Assembly (NCBI GenBank): GCA_945913025.1
Contig: CAMECJ010000001.1
Coordinates: forward strand, 186,001-250,000
Reading direction: 5' to 3'
DNA from: an uncultured Elusimicrobia bacterium
GTDB taxonomy: Bacteria; Elusimicrobiota; Elusimicrobia; Elusimicrobiales; Elusimicrobiaceae
Length of the DNA: 64,000 nt
This document shows positions 34,199-43,203 of this stretch, in pieces. Each line of letters begins with the position of its first letter. Within the stretch, counting starts at the first letter, position 1. The translations under genes and the position numbers were made by a program. The notes beneath the pieces are model-generated. The model did no database searches. It was not told where the DNA came from and worked only from the letters and a program-made list of their open reading frames with translations.

Positions 34199-35497
34199 AT
34201 GTCTAGCAAAATTCGCGTTAAAGACGTGGGCCAATACCTGGGCCAAGAAATTACCTTAAAAGGCTGGCTGTACAATAAACGCTCCAGCGGCAAACTCCAC
34301 TTTTTACAGCTGCGCGACGGCAGCGGCATCATCCAATGCGTGATGTTTAAAGGAGACGTTCCCCCCGAACTGTTTGAACTGGCCGATAAAGTAACACAGG
34401 AATCTTCCATTATTGTTACCGGCACCGTGCGCGAGGACAAACGCTCCCCCTTGGGCTTTGAGCTTGGCGTTACCAACTTGGAAGTGGTGCAAATGGCGAA
34501 GGATTATCCGATTTCCCCCAAAGAACACGGGCCGGAATTTTTGATGCAGCACCGCCATTTGTGGCTGCGCTCGGCCAAACAGACGGCTATTTTAAGAATC
34601 CGAGACGAAATTATCTTCGCTATTCGCGAATACTTTCATAAAAACGGCTTCGTACTTTCCGACTCGCCGATTTTAACCCCCGCCGCCTGCGAAGGCACCA
34701 GCACGCTGTTTGAAACCGACTACTTCGGCGAAAAAGCATTCCTCTCGCAAAGCGGACAGCTCTATGGGGAAGCCTCGGCTATGGCGCTTGGCAAAACGTT
34801 CTGCTTCGGCCCCACGTTCCGCGCCGAAAAAAGCAAAACCCGCCGCCACCTGACCGAATTTTGGATGGTAGAACCCGAAGTGGCTTATAACGATTTGGAC
34901 GACAATATGGATTTGGCGGAAGATTTTATCAAATACATCGTCGGACAAGTGTTAAAAAACCGTGCGGACGATTTAAAAACCTTGGAGCGCGACACCAGCA
35001 AACTCCAAGCCACCGTAGAAAAGAAATTTCCGCGCATTGATTACACGGACGCGATTGAAATTCTGCATAAAAAAGGCAACAATACCGAATGGGGCGGAGA
35101 TATCGGCGGCGACGAAGAAACCTTACTGGGCGAAGATTACGATACGCCGATTATGATTCACCGTTACCCCGCCGCCATCAAAGCTTTCTATATGAAACGC
35201 GACCCGAAAAACCCCAAAGTGGTGCTGGCCGTAGATGTTATCGGCCCCGAAGGCGCGGGCGAAATTATCGGCGGCAGCGAAAGAGAAGCCGATTACGACG
35301 CGCTCTTGGCCCGCATTAAAGAACAAGGTCTCGACCCCGAAGGTTACGGCTGGTACCTGGACTTGCGCCGTTACGGCAGCGTGCCGCACTCCGGCTTTGG
35401 GATGGGCATTGAACGCATGGTGCGCTGGATTTGCGGACTCCAACACGTGCGCGAAACGATTCCGTTCCCGCGTATGATGGATAAAATTCATCCGTAA
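34199..35497 (+). CDS. asnS: Asparaginyl-tRNA synthetase
   Basis: 432 residues. N-terminal OB fold ([31 protein letters not shown]), class II motif 2 ([24 protein letters not shown]) and motif 3 ([27 protein letters not shown]). The [13 protein letters not shown] type of motif 2 and [15 protein letters not shown] mark AsnRS rather than AspRS. AGAGGA lies 6 nt upstream. It is monocistronic, ended by a strong hairpin. Confidence 0.95.
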   Translation: MSSKIRVKDVGQYLGQEITLKGWLYNKRSSGKLHFLQLRDGSGIIQCVMFKGDVPPELFELADKVTQESSIIVTGTVREDKRSPLGFELGVTNLEVVQMAKDYPISPKEHGPEFLMQHRHLWLRSAKQTAILRIRDEIIFAIREYFHKNGFVLSDSPILTPAACEGTSTLFETDYFGEKAFLSQSGQLYGEASAMALGKTFCFGPTFRAEKSKTRRHLTEFWMVEPEVAYNDLDDNMDLAEDFIKYIVGQVLKNRADDLKTLERDTSKLQATVEKKFPRIDYTDAIEILHKKGNNTEWGGDIGGDEETLLGEDYDTPIMIHRYPAAIKAFYMKRDPKNPKVVLAVDVIGPEGAGEIIGGSEREADYDALLARIKEQGLDPEGYGWYLDLRRYGSVPHSGFGMGIERMVRWICGLQHVRETIPFPRMMDKIHP

Positions 35498-35543
35498 CTG
35501 TTGCCGACTCCGCAGTTTCCGGCGGCAAAAACGCAAAAATTTA

Positions 35544-35568
35544 CCCCGCGTCTTATGTAGACGCGGGG
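35544..35568. terminator. Terminator after asnS
   Basis: CCCCGCGTCT TATGT AGACGCGGGG, 10-bp stem followed by GTATTTTA. Confidence 0.85.
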
Positions 35569-35611
35569 CGTATTTTATAAAGCAAAATCTACTAATTTAT
35601 AAAATACCAAA

Positions 35612-36106
35612 CTACTCCACTAAACAGGTATTTCCTTCTTCTAAATAAGCCCCTGATCCTGAGGTACATCCAATTCCAGATCTGGAAAATCCGAACTTTT
35701 TGCACGCGTCCAAATTATACAATCCCCGACAATGACGCAGTCCGTCGGCCAGATTAAAGGTAATATCTTCCCCCGTATTCGGCTTGGCATAAGAAGCGCT
35801 TCCCTTCACATAACTCCACTCTAAATAATAAGTAAAATTTTTCCCCACAAAAGCTCTTCCTGTTGCCGTGTTACCATTCTTATCCGTAAATGCAACAGGA
35901 AGATCATCAAATGTAACGCTACCTATATCTGTTCCACTTTCCATATTTATTACGGCATACGCGTCGTTAATGGATTTTAGTGTCGTCCACACTTCGCTTA
36001 AACGCGATTTGTTTACAGCTTTAGTATACTGCGGCAGCGCCACAGCCGATAAAATGCCGATGATTAGAACAACAACTAATAATTCAATTAAGGTAAACCC
36101 TTTCAT
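35612..36106 (-). CDS. Type IV prepilin-like protein, short leader
   Basis: 164 residues from the ATG at 36106, chosen because AGGAG lies 8 nt upstream; the ATG at 36112 is only 2 nt from it. [35 protein letters not shown]. The tail has DGLRHCRGLYNLDACKKFGFSRSGIGC with Cys in positions like those of the CYYAD-type prepilins. It lacks the repeat in its leader. It sits alone, converging with asnS, with T-tract promoter and conserved 5' leader. Confidence 0.92.
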   Translation of the reverse strand: MKGFTLIELLVVVLIIGILSAVALPQYTKAVNKSRLSEVWTTLKSINDAYAVINMESGTDIGSVTFDDLPVAFTDKNGNTATGRAFVGKNFTYYLEWSYVKGSASYAKPNTGEDITFNLADGLRHCRGLYNLDACKKFGFSRSGIGCTSGSGAYLEEGNTCLVE

Positions 36107-36221
36107 ATTCATTTCTCCTATTAAAAAGTCATCTTGTTGGGTTTCTGCGCAGCATCTACCAATTTTGACGAAATAAACCGCAATCGGGATATCCCGTTCA
36201 GAAACCCTACGGAATATCCTT

Positions 36222-36249
36222 ATCGTATCAAAAAAAAAAAACGGGTCAA
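36222..36249 (-). promoter_or_regulatory. T-tract extended -10 promoter of prepilin gene
   Basis: Minus strand TTGACC, 16-nt spacer (CG, twelve T, GA), TACGAT, extended -10 TGATACGAT. Confidence 0.75.
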
Positions 36250-36305
36250 GACCTTAGCGCTCGCCACCCGCTACCCGTAAAAATCCGCCAAATGACAGTA
36301 AAAAA

Positions 36306-36333
36306 GGCGGACGGAAAAACAAGTCCGTCCGCC
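36306..36333 (-). terminator. Terminator after SSS symporter
   Basis: GGCGGACGGA AAAACAAG TCCGTCCGCC, preceded on the plus strand by AAAAA (T-run on the minus strand). Confidence 0.85.
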
Positions 36334-36352
36334 CGTTTCAAATGAAATACTC

Positions 36353-37951
36353 TTACGCGGCAATGCCTAACGAAGAGAATAACACATATACGCCAAACAC
36401 GCACAGCACAATAGCGATACTTACCGCTACGCGCAGGTTCCACGGCGTTACGTCCACTACATTTAAGTTTTTCCCGTCGTCATATTTGTTTTGCGCCGGC
36501 CACAGTTTGCCCGTAATGTACATAAATACCACCGACACCGCAAACAAAATAGCCAAAATATGCAGGAAATGCAAGTTGGTTTTGATAACGCCTAGCTGCG
36601 TCAGCCCGTAACCCACCATAAAGAAGATAAGCGTTACTTTGGCTGACCACGCGGGCGCGGTTTTATTAAGCATACCGAAAATAATCAGCGTGAAAATCGG
36701 CACGTTGTAGAAACCGTTTACCATCTGCAAGTAGTTAAAAAGGCCCGACGGAGCCATCGCAATCAGCGGCGCCACGCACATCGAGAATACCGCCAGCAAA
36801 ATACCCACGTACTTGCCTTTGGTTACCAGTTCGTGATCCGTAGCCGTCGGTTTAATAAGCGGCTTGTAGACGTTTAACATAAACAGCGTAGAGGTGGAGT
36901 TCAAAGCCGCGTTAAACGAGCTTAAAATCGCCCCAAACAACACCGCGGCAAAAAAGCCGATTAAGTAGAAGGGCAGAACCTTATTAACCAACATCGGATA
37001 CGCCATATCTCCTACAGCCAGCGGCGTTTCGCGGAAAATATGGAATGCCACAATGCCGGGGATAATCAAATAAAGCGGGCCGAACAATTTAAAAATAGCC
37101 GCAAACAACAGGCCTTTTTGGCCTTCTTTTAAATTTTTGGCCGCCAACGCACGCTGGATAATCGTCTGGTTGCAGCCCCAGTAGAACAAGTTGACGAGGA
37201 ACATCCCCGTAAACATGGTGGCGAACGGCACGGGATCCGCCGGCCCGCCGATGGCATTAAATTTTTCGGGGTGGGATTGAATCACTTCGTTTAAACCCCC
37301 TAAAATATCGCCGCCGCCCACATACGCAAGCGCAAAAAGCGGCACCATCAGCCCGCCGATAATCAGCCCGATGCCGTTAAGTGTATCGGCAATCGCCATA
37401 ATGCGAAGGCCGCCGAAAACCGTATACAAACAGCCCAAAATGCCGATGGCCACCACCACCACGATAATCGCCATCATCGGAGAAAGGTTAAAGGTTCCCA
37501 TAATATCGAAAATGCCGCCCATACCAATTGCACCGGAATAAAGCACCGTGGGCAGTAAAATCAGCACGTAACCGGCCAAAAACAAAAAGTTTACAAACTG
37601 TTTCGTGGCGGAATCGTAGCGTTCTCCCACAAAATCCGGAATAGTGGCGTAACCTTTTTTTAAATAGCGGGGTAAAAAGAAAAAAGCTACGATAATAAGA
37701 GCTAAAGACGCCCCCACTTCGTAGCCCATACCGGACATATTAAACATATATCCTTGGCCGTTTAGGCCCACCATCTGTTCGGTAGACAGGTTTGTTAAAA
37801 GCAGCGAAGCCGCAATTACCCATCCGGTCAGTCCTCTTCCGGCCAAGAAATAGCCTTCCGAAGACGATGCGTCCTTTTTTCTGGTTAGGTAATACGACAA
37901 GCCCAAAACCAGCGCCGTAAAAGCGACAAACGACGTAATCGTCAGTACCAT
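36353..37951 (-). CDS. Sodium:solute symporter (SSS/SLC5 family)
   Basis: 532 residues, about 14 membrane segments. SSEGYFLAGRGLTGWVIAASLLLTNLSTEQMVGLNGQGY is the start of SSS transporters of the vSGLT type, with ATIPDFVGERYD and LGCLYTVFGGLRIMAIADTLNGIGLIIGG matching the family core. Na+-coupled uptake of a small organic solute such as a sugar is likely; the substrate cannot be read from sequence. It is monocistronic. Confidence 0.9.
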   Translation of the reverse strand: MVLTITSFVAFTALVLGLSYYLTRKKDASSSEGYFLAGRGLTGWVIAASLLLTNLSTEQMVGLNGQGYMFNMSGMGYEVGASLALIIVAFFFLPRYLKKGYATIPDFVGERYDSATKQFVNFLFLAGYVLILLPTVLYSGAIGMGGIFDIMGTFNLSPMMAIIVVVVAIGILGCLYTVFGGLRIMAIADTLNGIGLIIGGLMVPLFALAYVGGGDILGGLNEVIQSHPEKFNAIGGPADPVPFATMFTGMFLVNLFYWGCNQTIIQRALAAKNLKEGQKGLLFAAIFKLFGPLYLIIPGIVAFHIFRETPLAVGDMAYPMLVNKVLPFYLIGFFAAVLFGAILSSFNAALNSTSTLFMLNVYKPLIKPTATDHELVTKGKYVGILLAVFSMCVAPLIAMAPSGLFNYLQMVNGFYNVPIFTLIIFGMLNKTAPAWSAKVTLIFFMVGYGLTQLGVIKTNLHFLHILAILFAVSVVFMYITGKLWPAQNKYDDGKNLNVVDVTPWNLRVAVSIAIVLCVFGVYVLFSSLGIAA

Positions 37952-38046
37952 AAGTCCTCCAAGTTAATTTTTATACGGCTCTCCGGCTTTTGCGGGCCGG
38001 AAGCGGTGCTTGATTTCCCAGTGCTTAATTCTTATACTTTACAGTA

Positions 38047-38077
38047 GTGACACCGCTACTTTTATTCTAATTATAAT
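38047..38077 (+). promoter_or_regulatory. Possible promoter of LemA gene
   Basis: GTGACA, 19-nt spacer, TATAAT about 30 nt upstream of the ATG. The long spacer makes it tentative. Confidence 0.35.
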
Positions 38078-38108
38078 CCGGCCGTTAGTCAACAGCGGGG
38101 AGGAAAAA

Positions 38109-38651
38109 ATGTTTATCTGGTTTATCTTTGGGGCGATGTGTATGTTGGTCGTTCTTTTAATATTGGCTTATCTTAAATTTGTTTCCCTAAATAAGGCAGC
38201 CGCCAACGCGTGGCAGAAGTTGGATTTTAACATGAAAAACCGCGCGGAGCTAATTCCCAGTTTGGCCCTTGCGGCCGCCGCATTTGAAGAATTGGACCGC
38301 ACGTTTGTTTATGAACTTTCCGCTTTAAAAGACACCTGCCGCCGCGCTGCTTCGCTGCAGGAGCGCGTAAAATGTGAAAACGAAATTACCAAAAAATTTA
38401 AAAAAGTGTTTACCGCCGCAATGCACCATCCCGAAACGGAACAAAACGAACATTTTTTAAAACTGCGGGAAAATATCATTCAAGCGGAAAGCAAAGTGCA
38501 GCGCTCCAAGAAAAAATACAACAGCGCCGCACGGGATTTTAACACTATAGCCTCTATCATCCCGCTGAATTTGATTGCCCAAATGTTTGAATTTAAACCT
38601 TATGAGTATTTCGATTTCGACCCCAGCGTGGATAACAATATCAAAAAATAG
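38109..38651 (+). CDS. LemA family protein
   Basis: 180 residues from the ATG at 38109, which has GGGGAGG 6 nt upstream; the tracked start is 33 codons too early. An N-terminal membrane anchor (FIWFIFGAMCMLVVLLILAYL) is followed by the LemA helical domain (NAWQKLDFNMKNRAELIPSLALAAAAFEEL ... YNSAARDFNTIASIIPLNLIAQMFEFKPYEYFDFD). LemA proteins are widespread, of unknown biochemical role, thought to face out of the cytoplasm. It lies alone before an FKBP gene. Confidence 0.88.
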   Translation: MFIWFIFGAMCMLVVLLILAYLKFVSLNKAAANAWQKLDFNMKNRAELIPSLALAAAAFEELDRTFVYELSALKDTCRRAASLQERVKCENEITKKFKKVFTAAMHHPETEQNEHFLKLRENIIQAESKVQRSKKKYNSAARDFNTIASIIPLNLIAQMFEFKPYEYFDFDPSVDNNIKK

Positions 38652-38762
38652 TTTGCCCGAAGGACTGGCCGCCGTACGCTTTTCGTTCTATACACGGCAG
38701 ACGAAAACTGTTACAATATAGCATATCCGCCCAACACAAGCGGGCGCACAAAGGAGAAGAAA

Positions 38763-39179
38763 ATGATTAAAGAAGGTTCTAAAGTTAAATTTGATTACAC
38801 GCTGACGGTTGACGGTAAAGTGGCCGATACCTCCTCCGGACGCGGCCCGCTGGAATACACGCACGGCGCGGGGCACATTATCCCCGGGCTGGAAGAAGAA
38901 CTACTGGGTATGAAAGTAGGCGATAAAAAAACCGTCAAAGTCGCACCGGAAAAAGGCTACGGTAAAGTACTGGATGAAGCCATCCGCCGCGTACCGAAAG
39001 AAGCCGTCGGCGGTGCGGAAAACTTAAAAGTAGGCGATATGGTGGGCGCCAGCAACGAAGGACACACCTTCCGCGCAATAGTGAAAGAAATTACCGATAA
39101 AGAAGTAGTGCTTGATTTCAATCACCCGCTTGCCGGAAAAGAATTAACCTTTGACGTGGAAATTAAAGAAATCAACTAA
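38763..39179 (+). CDS. FKBP-type peptidyl-prolyl isomerase, SlyD-like
   Basis: 138 residues. FKBP fold with inserted flap: VKFDYTLTVDGKVADTSSGRGPLEYTHGAGHIIPGLEEELLGMKVGDKKTV, an IF domain of ~50 residues and DFNHPLAGKELTFDVEIKEI. It lacks the His-rich metal tail of E. coli SlyD and any signal peptide, so it is a cytosolic folding helper. AAAGGAG lies 6 nt upstream. A 20-bp terminator hairpin follows. Confidence 0.92.
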   Translation: MIKEGSKVKFDYTLTVDGKVADTSSGRGPLEYTHGAGHIIPGLEEELLGMKVGDKKTVKVAPEKGYGKVLDEAIRRVPKEAVGGAENLKVGDMVGASNEGHTFRAIVKEITDKEVVLDFNHPLAGKELTFDVEIKEIN

Positions 39180-39198
39180 ACTGTCCTTAAATGCAACA

Positions 39199-39242
39199 AC
39201 ATACAACAAACCCCGTTCTTCGGAACGGGGTTTGTTGTATGT
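39199..39242. terminator. Very long terminator hairpin
   Basis: ACATACAACAAACCCCGTTC - TTCG - perfect complement. A 20-bp stem with a UUCG-type tetraloop, shared by two convergent genes. Confidence 0.9.
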
Positions 39243-39245
39243 AAA

Positions 39246-42200
39246 CTAATACGTCTGCGAAGAAACTTGTGTTGTTTCGTCAGGATACAACGCCGCTCTA
39301 TCCTGCTCCGACCGTAACAAGTTATTGGCCTCGTCCAAGATCTTCTCTCTTTCTGAGATAATTTTTTGTATACATCTATTCAATTTATCCACTTTTACCT
39401 GACTTGGAACAGATGGATTCTGCAGATTCTTCAGTTCAGAAATCGCTCCCTGATAGATACCATCTAAACGTTCATATATCTCCGGATGAGAAAGAGCAAG
39501 CCCCACCTCATTCAAAGAGAGCAAATCATTGTACCGAGACTGCTCTAAAAGAGTAATTTGCTCTTCCACAGCAGTGTTAAACTGTCTATCGCAAAGTTGT
39601 TTATACTTAGACTCTATCTGCGTATACTTAGCCTGAAATTGTTTTTCGTATTGCTGTACAACCGCGGCTTTCTGTTTAATGCGCTCCCTGATATTGGTAA
39701 TTTTTTCAGCCGAGCGTAAGGCCTGTTCATAGTCATCCAACAGCGTCATCAACGCCTGTTCATCCTCCGCCCAGTTAGCCTCGGGAAAATCTGCTTTAAA
39801 GACCGCTATATTCTGTTGCAGGGATTCACGCACCTGCGCCAAATCATTGATATTATTTTCTGTTGCAGTAGATGAAAGATAATTGGCTTTGGCAATTTGA
39901 GCACGAGATAAATCCATACGGTGCGCATTAATGGCTATTTGCTGTTTAACGGCATCGGTAATAAAAGGATTGGAAGTTACGCCCGCCTCCGCCAATCCCG
40001 CGCGCGCAAACATAAACGGCGGTAAAATTAAAGAGCCGTCCGTCATATTCATTTCGGTAGGAGCAATACGCTGCCACACATAGCTGGGAAAGGTAAGCAC
40101 ATCCATCCAACTAAAAGATTCTTTAGAAATACCGCCCACGCGGGTTAATACGTCCCCCGGCTGCGATTCCGGCGCATCGGAATTTTGTGCGTTCACATCC
40201 GCGAGAGCCTTCTCTGACAGAGATTCCCCATATTTCGCCGCTTCGGCGGTTACGGCTGCCTCCTGCTTTTCCATCATCCAATGATTAAATTTGTCTCTGT
40301 ATACTATTCCGGTAAAAATATCGCCTGCTTTCCACCAAGCAAAGAAACGCAATGTTTTTCCGTAAGCGCTCAATCCCGCATTCACCCACGGATGTTCTGA
40401 TATGATAGCCCCCGGATAATACGACAATTGCGCACTCTTCGGATCCCACAGTTTATTAAAGGCATTTCTCCACATAATATTACTTTGGAACATCTCTCTA
40501 TCCGCAGCACTCCACACGTTACGTAAACCGTGGTGTTGGGCAAAACGCAAAAACTGAGCACGCTGAACGGGAAGAGCCCAACGTCCGACATTGGGGCTTA
40601 CCCCAAAAGTGCCTTGATAAGCAAGCCCGCTGGGAGCGTCTGCCGCCGTAATCGTTACACGCGTAGAGGGAGACGAAATACGGGCTGCATCTCCTCCATG
40701 TTGGACGGCTTTCACTAAACCGGGGGAGGCTGGGTCAGTAGCTGTTGTATACGCCATTCCGTTTTTGGCTAAATGTGCGTTAAAATTGGAATTGCTCATA
40801 TATTTAGAACCCACTTTCATACTGGCCTGTGCCCGTTTGGCACCCGCCGTAAATCGATAGATGCGCGTCCCCGCAGTGGCCTTATAAACCAATTTGCCGG
40901 AGCGAATGGCGCGAGGCAGGCTCTTTACCACGCCGGCCAACAAACGCAGCCCGCAGAAAGCACCGCTAATCAACGCACCGCCAAACACCCACATCAATGC
41001 CTCGCCAAAGAGTTCCATACCCATATTGGTAACTTCTGCTGTATATTTACGGCTGTTGCGGTAATTAAGGGCCGTCATTTCCACTATACCGGTACGGCCG
41101 CCAAAGACAAATATACCGCCGTTGGTATACTGATATGGACAATCCCCATCAAAAATTGCTCCTTGTTTTGTCTGTTGTAAGGTCTCCACGGTAATTGTTG
41201 TACGGTTTTCCGTATCAACCTTGTCAATGTGGCCGCAACGGCCTAACGTAACCGTAGGCGCTTCCATAGGCAAAAATTGCATATAAATACCGGCTAACTC
41301 GTTAGATAAAGAAAGCATTTCGTCCGAGTTTAACCCGTAATCTTTCATACCAGAAGTCGTATTTTGCAACGGCTCATACAAGCTTGCTACAGATTTCGCC
41401 AAATCAAACCTATCTTCATAAGACAACCAGTATTTATTAACAACGTCCCCCTCTTCCGTAACCGAAAAATCAGCCCTCATAGGCGTATTCTCAATGGAAT
41501 CCGTCTTTTCCGTAAGACGGCCCAACACCGCTAAGGCAAGCACGCGTGTATTCGTGGCGTGGGTATCCTTTGCTGCATCAAGTAAAAACATTATCGCAGG
41601 GAAATAGTGGTCACTTACGTTAAAATTACGCAACGTTTCGTATATACTGTTAAAAAGAGCGGCAAGCACCTCGGAATAGGTGGTTTTCATATCGCTCCCC
41701 GGCTTGTCCTCAAACAAAGCAAGTATATCTTTCAGTAATTTTTCATCCCCCGTCAATACGGCAAACTGGGCGGCATATTGGACAACTAACTGAAGCAGGG
41801 TAAATTCTTTTGATTCCTCTCCGGAGGCGTTGCTTTTTAGTTCCTTCAGCTCATTATAAAATTCCGTGCCTAAATCACCTGGGATTCCCTCGCGCAAAGA
41901 AGGGAATTCTTCTTCGGAAAAAACGCCTTGAATAGCCGTATTTTTCCGATAATCTGAATAAGTTACTGCCTGAATAGTCACATTGCCTTTAGCACGCGCG
42001 CTTTCCAGCTTGGGCGAAAGTTTTTCTACTACCATCGTATTATTTTTGACAAAATCGTTGTATGAAGGCCCCACATATTTGGCGCCCTCCGCCTGCATCG
42101 CTTTGGTTGGCTTCGGATATTGAGTATGCCACAGTTTTCTAGTAGGCGTAAGCACATAAAGCTGCTTTTCCAATAATTGAAGATTATTGGCGGCAGCGGC

Positions 42201-43061
42201 GTGTTCCAACTGCGCAAGCAAAATACGCACTGTACCGCGTGCCATATATAACGTTTCATCATAATTAAACTTCGATTCGTTCAAATGTTCTAATGAAGCC
42301 ACCGCACGGTAGCGCACGTGGGAAAAGAAAACCGTCATTTCTTCACGTTCTTCTTCCGAAATAGAATCCGGACGGGTAAACTCTTCCAACATATAATACA
42401 GCGTTTCGGCCGCGTATGCTATGGCAAGAAAGTTGGCGCAGTTAAAACCTAACGGATCAATGTACTCCAACAATTCTTCCGGCGCTTCAAATTGATTGTT
42501 TTTTAAGTTTTCCAAAAAATCAGCTGCCGAGGGACATCCATATCCCGCAAACTTACTGGAATATTCATCAGCCCGCACTAGCCAGTCTTTGGGATTGGAA
42601 CCGAAACGAGCGTCATATCCCAGCGTTTGGCTGATAGCGTCCGGAGCTACGTGGGGGTTTTGCCGATAATGCTCAAACATAACATTTCCTGAAGCGTGAA
42701 GAGCGTCGTTCTCCGCATCTCTAATCTGGGATTGGTAATCACGCAAGCGCTGGGAACCCTCGTTGCGGAGTTTATCTAATCTTTTATAAGACTCGCTCAT
42801 CGCTGCAAAAGTGGAAGAATTAAGAAAGTCATTATGGGCAGTATTCTGAACAGGAACAACACTTTCTAAATATTGTTGATGAGACTCTTCAAAGGATTCC
42901 ACAACCTTTTGCGCGATCTCGGCCTGCAGCCGAGCTTCAGTAACAGCAGAATGCTCCCTTCCAACCGAACGACGCGGATCCGCAGGCACCTGCGCATAAG
43001 CGGGGCTCAGCACATTTAACAGAAATACAACAGCCATCAGGCGGGATATCCACATATACAT
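39246..43061 (-). CDS. Giant exported protein of unknown function (1271 aa)
   Basis: Start chosen at 43061 because GGAG lies 7 nt upstream; the tracked TTG contains it. MYMWISRLMAVVFLLNVLSPAYAQ is a signal peptide ending in AYA-Q. Residues ~20-600 are mostly helical, with HEAT-like stretches (MFLLDAAKDTHATNTRVLALAVLGRL). Hydrophobic segments near 680-710 (ALMWVFGGALISGAFCGLRLLAGV) suggest membrane contact. The last ~250 residues are coiled coil. The codons are more AT-rich than in the neighbouring APE genes. It shares overall architecture (signal, helical N-part, hydrophobic middle, helical tail) with the 1495-residue protein at 59.2 kb but no clear motif. Function unknown. Confidence 0.78.
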   Translation of the reverse strand: MYMWISRLMAVVFLLNVLSPAYAQVPADPRRSVGREHSAVTEARLQAEIAQKVVESFEESHQQYLESVVPVQNTAHNDFLNSSTFAAMSESYKRLDKLRNEGSQRLRDYQSQIRDAENDALHASGNVMFEHYRQNPHVAPDAISQTLGYDARFGSNPKDWLVRADEYSSKFAGYGCPSAADFLENLKNNQFEAPEELLEYIDPLGFNCANFLAIAYAAETLYYMLEEFTRPDSISEEEREEMTVFFSHVRYRAVASLEHLNESKFNYDETLYMARGTVRILLAQLEHAAAANNLQLLEKQLYVLTPTRKLWHTQYPKPTKAMQAEGAKYVGPSYNDFVKNNTMVVEKLSPKLESARAKGNVTIQAVTYSDYRKNTAIQGVFSEEEFPSLREGIPGDLGTEFYNELKELKSNASGEESKEFTLLQLVVQYAAQFAVLTGDEKLLKDILALFEDKPGSDMKTTYSEVLAALFNSIYETLRNFNVSDHYFPAIMFLLDAAKDTHATNTRVLALAVLGRLTEKTDSIENTPMRADFSVTEEGDVVNKYWLSYEDRFDLAKSVASLYEPLQNTTSGMKDYGLNSDEMLSLSNELAGIYMQFLPMEAPTVTLGRCGHIDKVDTENRTTITVETLQQTKQGAIFDGDCPYQYTNGGIFVFGGRTGIVEMTALNYRNSRKYTAEVTNMGMELFGEALMWVFGGALISGAFCGLRLLAGVVKSLPRAIRSGKLVYKATAGTRIYRFTAGAKRAQASMKVGSKYMSNSNFNAHLAKNGMAYTTATDPASPGLVKAVQHGGDAARISSPSTRVTITAADAPSGLAYQGTFGVSPNVGRWALPVQRAQFLRFAQHHGLRNVWSAADREMFQSNIMWRNAFNKLWDPKSAQLSYYPGAIISEHPWVNAGLSAYGKTLRFFAWWKAGDIFTGIVYRDKFNHWMMEKQEAAVTAEAAKYGESLSEKALADVNAQNSDAPESQPGDVLTRVGGISKESFSWMDVLTFPSYVWQRIAPTEMNMTDGSLILPPFMFARAGLAEAGVTSNPFITDAVKQQIAINAHRMDLSRAQIAKANYLSSTATENNINDLAQVRESLQQNIAVFKADFPEANWAEDEQALMTLLDDYEQALRSAEKITNIRERIKQKAAVVQQYEKQFQAKYTQIESKYKQLCDRQFNTAVEEQITLLEQSRYNDLLSLNEVGLALSHPEIYERLDGIYQGAISELKNLQNPSVPSQVKVDKLNRCIQKIISEREKILDEANNLLRSEQDRAALYPDETTQVSSQTY

Positions 43062-43203
43062 ATATGCACTCCGGTACAAGAAAAGGTTATATTTTTATTA
43101 TAGAGAAAAATGTACATAAATACTAGTTAAAAAAAGCCCCAGTTTCATCAAAAAAAAGACCTACAATATTTCTAGGTCTTTTCAGCACCGAACAGAATAC
43201 AAC

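Noticed and set aside
6960-36249. Poly-A runs as sequencing artefacts
   Set aside because: They recur five times at the same place between promoter elements with conserved flanks, so they are real features; exact length could still carry read error.
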